This document shows positions 7,832 to 15,325 of a stretch of 30,354 bases of DNA, in pieces; the stretch's first letter is position 1; each line of letters begins with the position of its first letter. A program made the position numbers and the translations under genes. Below the pieces are notes generated by a model. The model saw only the letters and a program-made list of their open reading frames with translations, was not told where the DNA came from and ran no database searches. Source of the stretch: JBOGEN01 sp050743265 (GTDB taxonomy: Bacteria > Actinomycetota > Actinomycetes > JBOGEN01); NCBI GenBank assembly GCA_050743265.1, contig JBOGEN010000221.1:1-30354 (forward strand), given 5' to 3'.

Positions 7832-10267
7832 ATGCCGCACACGTCCCGGCCCGACGGCGGGGCCGCGAGCCAGGTCGTGCTCTTCCTGGTCATATCGGTC
7901 CTTGCGGGCGTCCTCGTGGCCGGGCTGGTGCTCCCCGTCGCGGGTGGCCTGGGGTACGCGGCCCGCACGGGGTCCGATCACTTTGAGTCACTTCCGGCAG
8001 AACTGCGGACACCGCCGCTGCCCGAGCGCAGCCGCATCCTCGCCGCCGACGGCTCGACCCTGGCCACGTTCTACTCGGAGAACCGGGTCCTCGTCCCCTT
8101 CGAGCGGATCGCCCCGGTGATGCGCGAGTCCATCCTGGCGATCGAGGACTCCCGCTTCTACGAGCACAACGGGCTCGACCTCAAGGGCACCCTGCGCGCG
8201 CTCATGCGCAACACCCAGGCGGGCGACGTCCAGCAGGGCGGCTCCACGCTGACCCAGCAGTACGTGAAGAACGTGCTGGTCGAGAACGCCCGCACCGAGG
8301 AGGAGATCGCCGCAGCCCGCGAGCAGAGCGTCCAGCGCAAGATGCAGGAGCTGCGGTACGCGATCGGCCTGGAGAAGCAGCTGACCAAGGACGAGATCCT
8401 GGGGCGCTACCTCAACATCGCGTACTTCGGCGACGGGGCGTACGGCGTCGAGGCGGCGTCCCGGCACTTCTTCAGCACGCACGCGGCCGGCCTGGACCTG
8501 CACGAGGCAGCGCTGCTCGCCGGCATGGTGCGGGCCCCCGGCACCTACGACCCGATCCGTGACCCGGACACGGCGCTCGCCCGGCGCAACGTCGTCCTCG
8601 ACCGGATGGCCCAGGTCGGCGACATCACCCAGGCCGAGGCCGACAAGGCGAAGGAGCGGGGCCTGGGGCTCCACCCGTCCGGCCTCGGTAACGGGTGCAG
8701 CCGCGCCTCGGCCCCGTTCTTCTGCGACTACGTGTACTCGCTCGTCGAGAACGAACCCGCGTTCGGCCCGACCAGGGAGGCCCGCCGCGAACTGCTCTAC
8801 CGGGGCGGGCTCACCATCCACACCACGCTCTCGCGCAAGGCGCAGAAGTCGGCGCAGCGGGCCGTCAGGCACTACATGAACCGCCGTGACGAGGTCGGCG
8901 GTGCGATCGCCATGGTCGAGCCCGGCACCGGCCGCATCCGGGCGATGGCGCAGAACCGGGGCTACGGCGAAGGCCGGGGCAACACGTTCATCAACTACGC
9001 GGTCGACCGCGCCCACGGCGGCTCGGCAGGGTTCCAGGCCGGGTCGACGTTCAAGGTGTTCGTCATGGCAGCCGCGCTCAAGCAGGGCATCCCGCTCTCG
9101 CTACGGTTCAGCGCGCCGGCGGACATCCGCCTCGACGGCTTCACCGAGTGCGGCTCCAACCGGTCTCTGGCCCCGTACGAGGTGGGCAACTACGACAACA
9201 GCTCGTACGGCTCGATCGATATGCGCACCGCGGCGTGGCGGTCGGTGAACACGTACTTCGTCCAGCTCGAGCAGCGCACCGGGTTGTGCGACCCCGTGAA
9301 CCTCGCCACCAAGATGGGCATGCGACGGGCCACCGGGGGCAAGCTGCCGCACTACCCCTCGTTCGTCCTCGGCGGCGGCGGCGAGGTGACACCGCTCGCG
9401 ATGGCCGAGTCGTACGCGACGTTCGCCGCCCGCGGCAAGCACTGCGACTCGACCGCGATCACGAAGGTGGTCGACCGCGAGGGCAACGCGCTCGAGGTGC
9501 CGAAGCCCACCTGCCGCCAGGTGGTGACCAAGAAGGTCGCGGACGCGGTCAACGACGTCCTCGCCGACAACATCGACGGCCCCGACCCGAACCGTACGGG
9601 CGCCCGGATGACGATCGGCCGGCCCGCCGCCGGCAAGACCGGCACGACGAACAACACGGTCGCGGTCTGGTTCGCCGGCTACACGCCGGACCTCGCCGCT
9701 GCCGTCTGGGTGGGCCACCCCAGGGGGTCGATCTCGCTGGACAACCGCACGATCGGCGGCGTCGCGTACGGGTCGCTGTGCGGCGGCTGCCTGCCCGGGC
9801 CGATGTGGGCCGAGGCGATGCGGGGGGCGCTCAGCGGCGTCCCGGCCACCGGGTTCGCCGGTATCGACCCCTCGTTCCTGCGCGGCGACAAGATCGCGGT
9901 GCCGGACGTCCGGGGTCTGAGCCCCGAGTCGGCCGAGGCGCGCATCGAGGACGTGGGCCTCGTGCCGCAGATCTCGCAGGTGCGGCTGTACTCGTCCGTG
10001 CCAGAGGGCCAGGCCGTGCAGACCTCGCCCGGCGCCGGCGCGGAGGTGGCGAGCGGCAGCACCGTACAGATCTACCTCAGCAACGGGTTGACCTCGTCCG
10101 GGGAACAGCCGAGCGACCCTCCCGACAAGCCGGACCGGCCCGACAAGCCGGATGGACCCGGGCGCCCGGGGCAGGGCCAGGGCCAGGGCAACATGGCCAC
10201 GCCGACCCTGTTTCCGACGGAGCCCAACGAACCCTCGCCATCATCGACGGCGGAGGACGTCGGCTGA
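7832..10267 (+). CDS. ponA2: Bifunctional class A penicillin-binding protein with one PASTA domain (PonA2 type)
   Basis: An 811-residue membrane-anchored peptidoglycan synthase. A single N-terminal transmembrane segment (about 14-42) is followed by a GT51 glycosyltransferase domain with catalytic E105 in EDSRFYEHNG, GGSTLTQQYVKN at 136-147, and RYLNIAYFGDGAYG. The transpeptidase domain carries S405-T-F-K408, S471-V-N473 and K602-T-G604. One PASTA domain begins near I688 (VPDVRGLSPESA). The C-terminus is a disordered tail with repeated DKPD units and alternating QG. It polymerises lipid II glycan strands and crosslinks peptides outside the membrane. The divergent whiB and upstream bagAB match the mycobacterial ponA2 neighbourhood. 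All active-site motifs are intact. Confidence 0.95.
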   Translation: MPHTSRPDGGAASQVVLFLVISVLAGVLVAGLVLPVAGGLGYAARTGSDHFESLPAELRTPPLPERSRILAADGSTLATFYSENRVLVPFERIAPVMRESILAIEDSRFYEHNGLDLKGTLRALMRNTQAGDVQQGGSTLTQQYVKNVLVENARTEEEIAAAREQSVQRKMQELRYAIGLEKQLTKDEILGRYLNIAYFGDGAYGVEAASRHFFSTHAAGLDLHEAALLAGMVRAPGTYDPIRDPDTALARRNVVLDRMAQVGDITQAEADKAKERGLGLHPSGLGNGCSRASAPFFCDYVYSLVENEPAFGPTREARRELLYRGGLTIHTTLSRKAQKSAQRAVRHYMNRRDEVGGAIAMVEPGTGRIRAMAQNRGYGEGRGNTFINYAVDRAHGGSAGFQAGSTFKVFVMAAALKQGIPLSLRFSAPADIRLDGFTECGSNRSLAPYEVGNYDNSSYGSIDMRTAAWRSVNTYFVQLEQRTGLCDPVNLATKMGMRRATGGKLPHYPSFVLGGGGEVTPLAMAESYATFAARGKHCDSTAITKVVDREGNALEVPKPTCRQVVTKKVADAVNDVLADNIDGPDPNRTGARMTIGRPAAGKTGTTNNTVAVWFAGYTPDLAAAVWVGHPRGSISLDNRTIGGVAYGSLCGGCLPGPMWAEAMRGALSGVPATGFAGIDPSFLRGDKIAVPDVRGLSPESAEARIEDVGLVPQISQVRLYSSVPEGQAVQTSPGAGAEVASGSTVQIYLSNGLTSSGEQPSDPPDKPDRPDKPDGPGRPGQGQGQGNMATPTLFPTEPNEPSPSSTAEDVG

Positions 10268-10279
10268 GTCTGCGCTCCG

Positions 10280-10315
10280 GTGGGCCTCGGGTCGGCCCTC
10301 CCGTGGGCCTCGGGT
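10280..10315. repeat. 13-bp direct repeat after ponA2
   Basis: GTGGGCCTCGGGT occurs at 10280-10292 and again at 10303-10315, in the short gap between convergent ponA2 and the YqeY gene. It looks like a local tandem duplication. No function is evident. Confidence 0.5.
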
Positions 10316-10350
10316 TTCGGCTCAGGGGTGGCTTCGATCGGGCCTCCGGC

Positions 10351-10809
10351 TCACCCGGCGGCAAGCTGGCGGCGCACCTCAGTGGCGACCCGGCCACCCT
10401 CGGCCCGGCCGGCGACCTTGGGGTTCACGATCTTCATCACCGCTCCCATGGCGTTCGGGGCGACCGTCCCCGCGTCCTTGATCGCCTCCGCGACAAGCGC
10501 GGCCAGCTCGTCGTCCGCCATCTGCGCCGGCAGGTAGGACTCGAGCACGCCGCTCTCGGCGCGCTCCCGCTCCGCGCTCTCGGCGCGCCCGCCGCCGCTG
10601 AAGGCCTCCGCGGCCTCCCGCCGCTTCTTGACCTCGCGGCGCAGCACGGTCACCACGTCCTCGTCCGAGAGCTCCCTGGCCTGCTTGCCCGAGACCTCTT
10701 CGGTCCTGATCGCCGTCAGCGCCATCCGGAGGGATGACGCCCGCAGCTCGTCCCGCTGCTTGATCGCGGCGGAGAGGTCCTGCTGGAGACGATCTTTGAG
10801 CGTGGTCAT
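10351..10809 (-). CDS. YqeY / GatB-tail-like protein
   Basis: A 152-residue protein of the GatB/YqeY family. It starts with the typical LKDRLQQDLSAAIKQRDELRASSLRMALTAI helical segment, has a charged middle (REVKKRREAAEAF) and ends with the YLPAQMADDELAALV and GAVMKIVNPKVAGRAEGGRV blocks. The C-terminal part resembles the tail domain of the GatB amidotransferase subunit, which contacts tRNA. The role of free-standing YqeY is not established. ATG 10809 follows CAGACT by six bases on the minus strand, a near-match to a leaderless -10 box. The divergent phosphoesterase starts 25 bp away, so the promoters must overlap. Convergent with ponA2. Confidence 0.9.
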   Translation of the reverse strand: MTTLKDRLQQDLSAAIKQRDELRASSLRMALTAIRTEEVSGKQARELSDEDVVTVLRREVKKRREAAEAFSGGGRAESAERERAESGVLESYLPAQMADDELAALVAEAIKDAGTVAPNAMGAVMKIVNPKVAGRAEGGRVATEVRRQLAAG

Positions 10810-10834
10810 GCGTCCAGTCTGTCAGCATGGACGG

Positions 10835-11722
10835 ATGCGTCCCCGAGTCGCTGTCCCGCTCGCCCTGGCCGGCGCGGCCGTCGCCGGTATCGGCTACGCC
10901 GCCGGGCTGGAGCGCAACGCCTTCGTCCTGCGCCGTGTCGAGATCCCTGTGCTGCCGCGTGGTGCGCGGCCGCTGCGGGTGCTGCAGATCTCGGACGCGC
11001 ACCTCACGCCGGGCCAGGCCCGCAAGCGTGAGTGGATCCGGTCCCTGGCCGCGCTCGAGCCCGACCTCGTGGTCAACACCGGCGACTCCATTGCGCACCA
11101 GGAGGCCGTGCCCGCGTTCCTCGAGGCGGTGGGGCCGCTGCTGGACCGCCCGGGCGCGTTCGTCCTCGGGTCGAACGACCTGTACGAGCCGGTGTTCAAG
11201 AACCCGGCCAAGTACCTGTTGCCGGACGACGGCAAGCGCGTCCACGGCCCGATGCTCCCCTGGCAGGACCTCCGCGACGGCATGCGGGCCGCGGGCTGGG
11301 CCGATCTCACCAACGCGCGTGGGCGCCTCAAGGTCGACGGCCGCGAGATCGAGCTGGTCGGCGTGGACGACCCGCACCTCGAGCTCGACCGGTACGACCT
11401 GGTCAGCGGCCCGCCGGACCCCTCGTCGGACTTCTCCCTCGGCGTGCTGCACTCCCCCGAGCCGCGGGTGCTCGACAAGTTCGCCGCCGACGGGTTCCCG
11501 CTCGTCCTCGCGGGCCACACCCACGGCGGCCAGCTCCGGGTGCCGCTCTACGGGGCGCTGGTAACGAACTGCGGGATCGACCGGGCACGGGCGCGGGGCC
11601 TGTCCGCGTACGGCCCGGCCTGGCTGCACGTCTCGGCGGGGCTCGGCACCTCGCCGTACGCCCCGGTGCGGTTCGCCTGCCCGCCGGAGGCCTCCCTGCT
11701 CACGCTGGTCCCCGCCGGCTGA
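10835..11722 (+). CDS. Membrane-anchored metallophosphoesterase (Rv3683-like)
   Basis: A 295-residue calcineurin-like phosphoesterase. An N-terminal hydrophobic segment (about 5-23) suggests a membrane anchor or uncleaved signal. Metal-binding motifs are D54-A-H56, G83-D84, the family variant GSND (N114), H206 in LHSPEP, and GHTHGGQ (H228, H230). The family includes YaeI and several lipid-active hydrolases, but the substrate here is unknown. The position after ponA2 matches Rv3683 in mycobacteria, except that the YqeY gene lies in between. I chose ATG 10835; there is no strong ribosome binding site, and the ATG at 10827 is out of frame. It might act on a cell-envelope phosphoester, but that rests on the neighbouring PBP only. 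Confidence 0.87.
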   Translation: MRPRVAVPLALAGAAVAGIGYAAGLERNAFVLRRVEIPVLPRGARPLRVLQISDAHLTPGQARKREWIRSLAALEPDLVVNTGDSIAHQEAVPAFLEAVGPLLDRPGAFVLGSNDLYEPVFKNPAKYLLPDDGKRVHGPMLPWQDLRDGMRAAGWADLTNARGRLKVDGREIELVGVDDPHLELDRYDLVSGPPDPSSDFSLGVLHSPEPRVLDKFAADGFPLVLAGHTHGGQLRVPLYGALVTNCGIDRARARGLSAYGPAWLHVSAGLGTSPYAPVRFACPPEASLLTLVPAG

Positions 11723-11772
11723 GGCGTACGTCCAGGTCCTCAACGTGTTTTCGTGCCGGCGGCAGGCTCGGT

Positions 11773-11778
11773 TAGACT
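11773..11778 (+). promoter_or_regulatory. -10 box for tRNA-Pro
   Basis: TAGACT lies 12 bases before the mature tRNA 5' end. The -35 position holds only a weak T-rich match (TTTTCG near 11749-11754). Confidence 0.55.
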
Positions 11779-11790
11779 CGTCCCGCACTG

Positions 11791-11864
11791 CGGGGTGTAG
11801 CGCAGCTTGGCAGCGCGCTTCGTTCGGGACGAAGAGGTCGTGGGTTCAAATCCCGCCACCCCGA
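11791..11864 (+). tRNA. tRNA-Pro (anticodon CGG)
   Basis: A 74-base cloverleaf. The acceptor stem CGGGGTG (11791-11797) pairs with CACCCCG (11857-11863), and A11864 is the discriminator. The D arm contains AGC-TTGGCA-GC. The anticodon stem CTTCG/CGAAG holds the loop TTCGGGA with anticodon CGG, reading the proline codon CCG, which is frequent in this GC-rich genome. The T arm contains GGTTCAAATCC. The CCA end is not encoded. It lies between the phosphoesterase gene and a strong hairpin. I saw no copy of its 3' end elsewhere in the window. Confidence 0.96.
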
Positions 11865-11871
11865 CGCAGGT

Positions 11872-11906
11872 CAGAGGCCACTTCCCATCCTCGGGGGTGG
11901 CCTCTG
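11872..11906 (+). terminator. Terminator hairpin after tRNA-Pro
   Basis: CAGAGGCCAC (11872-11881) pairs perfectly with GTGGCCTCTG (11897-11906) around a 15-base loop, starting eight bases after the tRNA. There is no long T tract. Confidence 0.7.
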
Positions 11907-11966
11907 GTGCTACCTGAGTGACAACGACGTACTTGGACCGTGTCACCGGTTGGTGTTCTGGCCCGA

Positions 11967-12443
11967 TCAGGTCAGCAGGTCCGTCGCTCCTGGATGGGTT
12001 TGCTCTTCGTCGTCGCGGTCCGGTCGAGGGTCTGCGCCGCGCTCCACCGCGGGCGGTGGCCGCGGCGAGGGACGCGGCGGGGCGATCAGGACGAACCAGA
12101 CGGTCTTGCCGGTGGCGTCACTACTGACACCGAACTCGGCGGCGAAGGCGCGGACCATGAAGAGCCCACGCCCCGCCTCGTGCCCCTCGCCCGGGGAGGG
12201 GTAGGCCAACTGCCCCGGCTGCTCGTCGTGCACAGCGACCGACAGGCGGGGCCGATTGAAGGATGCGGACAGGGTGGTGGCGCTGTGCGCGTGCAGGATC
12301 GCATTGGTGACGAGCTCGCTGACGAGCAGGGCCGCGGTGTGCTCGATGTCCTTGCAGGACCAGAGCGTGCAGAGATTGACCACCCACCGCCGTGCCTGCG
12401 CGGGGGCCCGGAGATCCGCGGGGAGCCGAAGTGTCTCGGCCAC
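11967..12443 (-). CDS. RsbW/SpoIIAB-like ATP-binding protein (anti-sigma-factor-type kinase)
   Basis: About 158 residues of the HATPase_c_2 fold. The N box is SELVTNAILHA (N47), the VHDEQPG segment supplies an ATP-contacting acidic residue, and GRGLFMVRAFAAEFG forms the lid/G2 region before TGKTVWFVL. Many actinobacteria encode numerous such proteins, which bind or phosphorylate anti-anti-sigma factors or sigma factors. The C-terminus (about 121-158) is a proline- and acid-rich disordered tail. No sigma factor or STAS-domain partner is visible. The frame is open up to ATG 12548, but residues encoded above 12443 do not look like the family and that DNA is less GC-rich. I therefore prefer GTG 12443, giving the common MAETLRLPADLRAPAQARRW opening. 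Confidence 0.8.
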   Translation of the reverse strand: MAETLRLPADLRAPAQARRWVVNLCTLWSCKDIEHTAALLVSELVTNAILHAHSATTLSASFNRPRLSVAVHDEQPGQLAYPSPGEGHEAGRGLFMVRAFAAEFGVSSDATGKTVWFVLIAPPRPSPRPPPAVERGADPRPDRDDEEQTHPGATDLLT

Positions 12444-12623
12444 GGGGCCGCATTCTTGCCACCTGCTCGGAAGCACCCTTGCTGTTGCGACGTTCTCGTT
12501 GTGCCACCACCCGCACCGAACAAAACTCCGATGTCCCCTCCTGGCCATGAGTTCCCGCGCCGTTCACCACCCACTTCGCTGCGATGACATGCGGCTCCGT
12601 TCCGTAACACGCTGAGCCGTACG

Positions 12624-12652
12624 TGACTGGGAACCACGACGGGGCCCATACT
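12624..12652 (+). promoter_or_regulatory. Candidate promoter of the heptad-repeat gene
   Basis: TGACTG (12624-12629) and CATACT (12647-12652) are separated by 17 bases, an acceptable -35/-10 pair. Transcription would start near 12660, about 48 bases before ATG 12708. Confidence 0.4.
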
Positions 12653-12707
12653 GGGCGGAAGCGGGACGGGGGCCAAGGGGTGGCCGACCTCGCAGAAGTG
12701 AGATCGC

Positions 12708-13235
12708 ATGAGTGTCGATCGTCAGATCGCCGGGGACGAGCGCGAGTGGATCGCAGCAGAGCGTGGCTTAATCGCCGACGAGCGTGATCGGGTCGCCGAC
12801 GAGCGCGAGCGGGTCGCCGACGAGCGCCAGCAGATCGCGGACGCGCGGGAGCGCGAGGCCGATGCGCGCGATCATCGGGTCGCCGAGCAGGCCGAAGTGC
12901 TGGGGCAGCTCGTCCATGAGGCGGACCGCCGAGACCGCGCCGCAGAGGCACGTGACCGAGACGCTGAGTCGCGCGACGAGCAGGCCGAGCGGCGGCCCGA
13001 TGACACCGAGAACGCGCGACGCGACCGCTCCCTCTCGGCTGCCGACCGGGCCATGAGCGGTCGAGATCGCGACCTGGCCGCCCGTGACCGAGCCGTCTGT
13101 ACCGAGCCGCACTGGCCCGAGATGATGATCCGCGCGCGGGATCGGGCCTCCCGCGAACAAGCCTCCCGCGAACGGGCCAAAGCCGACGGCGAACGGCGAC
13201 GACAGCCGGACACACCACTGGACAGACGCGACTGA
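12708..13235 (+). CDS. Highly charged heptad-repeat (coiled-coil) protein of unknown function
   Basis: A 175-residue protein almost entirely of Asp, Glu, Arg and Ala. A seven-residue unit close to ADERERV recurs from about residue 22 (IADERDRVADERERVADERQQIADAR), then degenerates through DRRDRAAEARDRDAESRD and DRAMSGRDRDLAARDRAV to DRASREQASRERAKADGERRR. The DNA shows the same repeat (copies of GTCGCCGACGAGCG near 12790-12830). A break at CTEPHWPEMM (131-140) holds the only cysteine and a tryptophan. Such composition fits a long charged helix or coiled coil. There is no signal peptide or membrane segment. Similar repeats occur as N-terminal extensions of actinobacterial signalling proteins, but here no catalytic domain follows. 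It is transcribed away from the RsbW-like gene. I do not recognise a function. Confidence 0.75.
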   Translation: MSVDRQIAGDEREWIAAERGLIADERDRVADERERVADERQQIADAREREADARDHRVAEQAEVLGQLVHEADRRDRAAEARDRDAESRDEQAERRPDDTENARRDRSLSAADRAMSGRDRDLAARDRAVCTEPHWPEMMIRARDRASREQASRERAKADGERRRQPDTPLDRRD

Positions 13236-13306
13236 CGCCCTGGGCATGAAACCGACACTCCAGTACGCCACAAACACGACTGGCCCCACACGACCCGGTG
13301 AGACTT

Positions 13307-14293
13307 CTAGTCGACGTGCACGGCACCGCGGGTTTCGGTGTGCAGGTGGCAGGTCACCTCGTGACCTGGCAGCACATCCACGGTCCGCGGCTGGTGCTGC
13401 TCGCACACCTCGCCGATCTTCGCGTGGCAGCGGGTGTGGAAAGGGCACCCCGCGGGCGGGTTCGATGGGCTGGGCGGGTGTCCCGCCAGCCGTACGGGCT
13501 CGTTCCGACCGTGAGTCCGCGGCACCGCGCGTAGCAGCGCTTCCGTGTACGGGTGGTGCGGATTGGCGAACAGCTGTTCGGTCGGCGCCTGCTCCACGGC
13601 CTTGCCCAGGTACATGACCAGTACGTCGTCGGTGAGATGACGCACCACCGATAGGTCGTGGCTGATGAAGACGTACGTGAGGCCGCGCTCTGCCTGCAGG
13701 CGCTGCATCAGGTTGATGATCTGTGCCTGCACGCTGACGTCGAGTGCGCTCACCGGCTCGTCGGCGACGATCAGTTCGGGGTCGAGCACCAGCGCTCGTG
13801 CGATCGCGACCCGCTGGGCCTGCCCACCGGAGAGCTGGTGCGGGTACCGGTCCGCGAAGCGGCCCGGGTCGAGGCCCACTGCGCGCAGCACGTCCTCGGT
13901 GCGGCGACGACGGTCGCCGTCCAGCCCGTGTACTCGCAGGGGCGTCTCCACGATCCGCCCGACTGTGCGACGCGGGTTCAGGCTGCCGAGCGGGTCCTGG
14001 AACACCATCTGGATGCGCCGCCGCAGCCGTCGGAACTCCCTGTCACCCAAGGCGGTGATGTCGTGACCGTCGAAGAGCACACGCCCGCTGGTCGGCCGGT
14101 ACAGATGGGCGACGACACGTGCCAGCGTGGTCTTGCCGCAGCCCGACTCGCCGACGACGCCGAGGGTCCGACCGCGCTCGACCGTGAAGCTCACGCCGTC
14201 GACGGCACGGACGACCTCACGCCCGCCGAACATGCGTTCGAGCACGCCGCCCGCAACGAAGTGCTTCGTGAGGTTCTCGACGGTGAGCGTCAT
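13307..14293 (-). CDS. ABC importer ATPase, DppF/OppF type
   Basis: A 328-residue ATP-binding subunit of a dipeptide/oligopeptide/nickel-type importer. It carries Walker A GESGCGKTT (about 48-56), signature LSGGQAQRVAIARAL, Walker B LIVADEPVSALDVSVQAQ and switch histidine in VFISHDLSVVRHL. The C-terminal oligopeptide extension includes NPHHPYTEALLRAVP and a cysteine-bearing GCPFHTRC. ATG 14293 overlaps the stop of the preceding ATPase gene (ATGA), and the reading frame open beyond it is only the antisense-free run into the upstream gene. It is last in the five-gene operon read leftwards from 18755. With its paralogue it would form the heterodimeric ATPase that drives uptake. Confidence 0.94.
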   Translation of the reverse strand: MTLTVENLTKHFVAGGVLERMFGGREVVRAVDGVSFTVERGRTLGVVGESGCGKTTLARVVAHLYRPTSGRVLFDGHDITALGDREFRRLRRRIQMVFQDPLGSLNPRRTVGRIVETPLRVHGLDGDRRRRTEDVLRAVGLDPGRFADRYPHQLSGGQAQRVAIARALVLDPELIVADEPVSALDVSVQAQIINLMQRLQAERGLTYVFISHDLSVVRHLTDDVLVMYLGKAVEQAPTEQLFANPHHPYTEALLRAVPRTHGRNEPVRLAGHPPSPSNPPAGCPFHTRCHAKIGEVCEQHQPRTVDVLPGHEVTCHLHTETRGAVHVD

Positions 14294-15318
14294 GACCCCG
14301 TCGCCTCTCGCCGCAGACAGCGGCACAGGTGGTCGAGCGCCAGCGGGACCAGGTGCGGGTCGTCCCGCCGGCAGTCGTCGACGGCCTCGGAGCAGCGCGG
14401 GTGGAACAGACAGCCGCCCTCCCACCCGACGAGGTCGGGCACCGTGCCCTCGATCGGCTCCAGGCTCGCCTTGGGGGCGTCGAGGTCGGGCAGACTACGC
14501 ATCAGCGCCAGCGTGTAGGGGTTCTGCGGATCGTCGAGCAGCTCGCGGGTGGGAGCGACCTCGAACACCTTGCCCGCGTACATGACCGCGACACGGTCGC
14601 AGACCTGGCTCACCACGCCGAGATCGTGCGCGATGAGCAGCACGGCAGTGCCCGTCTCCCGTGCCAGCCTGCGCAGCTCCGCGAGGATCTCGGCCTGGAT
14701 CGTCACATCGAGGGCGGTCGTCGGCTCGTCAGCGACGATCAGGTCAGGGTTACAGGACAGCGCCATGGCGATCATCACGCGCTGCCGCATACCGCCAGAG
14801 AACTGGTGCGGGAACTGCCGCGCCCGACGCTCGGCGTCGGGGATGCCGACGAGGCGGAGCATCTCCACCGCGCGCTCCCAGGCCCTGCCCTTGCGGTGCA
14901 GAAACGGGGCGAACTTGCGGGTGGCCTCGGCCCACAGTGCAGTGCTCTCGCCCACGTCCTGGTGCAGCCGGACGGACTCGGCGATCTGCTCCCCGACCCG
15001 CAGCACGGGGTTCAGGCTCGTCATCGGGTCCTGGAAGATCATGCCGATGCGTCCCCCGCGCACGTCGCGCATCTGCTGCTCGGAGAGGTCGACGAGGTTC
15101 TCGCCGCCGAAGCGGATCTTTCCCTCCACGATGCGACCCGGCGAGGGCACCAGGCGGAGCAGGCTCATCGCGAGCATCGTCTTGCCGGACCCGGACTCGC
15201 CGACGACCCCGAGGATCTCGCCCTCCTCCAGGGTGAGGTCCACGCCGTTGACGGCCTTGACCTCGCCTGCAGGCGTGTCGAACCAGGTGTGCAGTCCGCT
15301 GATCTCGAGCAGGCTCAC
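14290..15318 (-). CDS. ABC importer ATPase, DppD/OppD type
   Basis: A 342-residue ATPase with Walker A GESGSGKTM, signature FSGGMRQRVMIAMAL, Walker B LIVADEPTTALDVTIQAE, H-loop LLIAHDLGVVSQV, and the family tail DPQNPYTLALMRSLP plus GCLFHPRC. Between the Q-loop (FQDPMTSLNPVL) and the signature lies a longer than usual segment, DVGESTALWAEATRKF through HRKGRAWERA. It looks like an insertion of roughly 15-20 residues in the helical subdomain. GTG 15318 is chosen because GGGGTGAGG lies just upstream and the product then begins MSLLEISGLHTWF as in relatives; the longer ORF to 15375 reads through the end of the permease gene. Its stop overlaps the DppF-type start. Confidence 0.92.
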   Translation of the reverse strand: MSLLEISGLHTWFDTPAGEVKAVNGVDLTLEEGEILGVVGESGSGKTMLAMSLLRLVPSPGRIVEGKIRFGGENLVDLSEQQMRDVRGGRIGMIFQDPMTSLNPVLRVGEQIAESVRLHQDVGESTALWAEATRKFAPFLHRKGRAWERAVEMLRLVGIPDAERRARQFPHQFSGGMRQRVMIAMALSCNPDLIVADEPTTALDVTIQAEILAELRRLARETGTAVLLIAHDLGVVSQVCDRVAVMYAGKVFEVAPTRELLDDPQNPYTLALMRSLPDLDAPKASLEPIEGTVPDLVGWEGGCLFHPRCSEAVDDCRRDDPHLVPLALDHLCRCLRREATGS

Positions 15319-15325
15319 GGCGACC

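Noticed and set aside
11791..11864. tRNA-Pro as a currently occupied phage or ICE attachment site
   Set aside because: No integrase gene, excisionase or second copy of the tRNA 3' end is visible in the window.
12444..12548. N-terminal extension of the RsbW-like ATPase up to ATG 12548
   Set aside because: The 35 extra residues are not family-like and the DNA is less GC-rich, as expected for a promoter region. GTG 12443 gives the usual N-terminus.
12780..12850. Short DNA repeats taken for a CRISPR or tandem-repeat array
   Set aside because: The repeats keep the reading frame, encode the ADERERV heptad, and lack uniform spacers.
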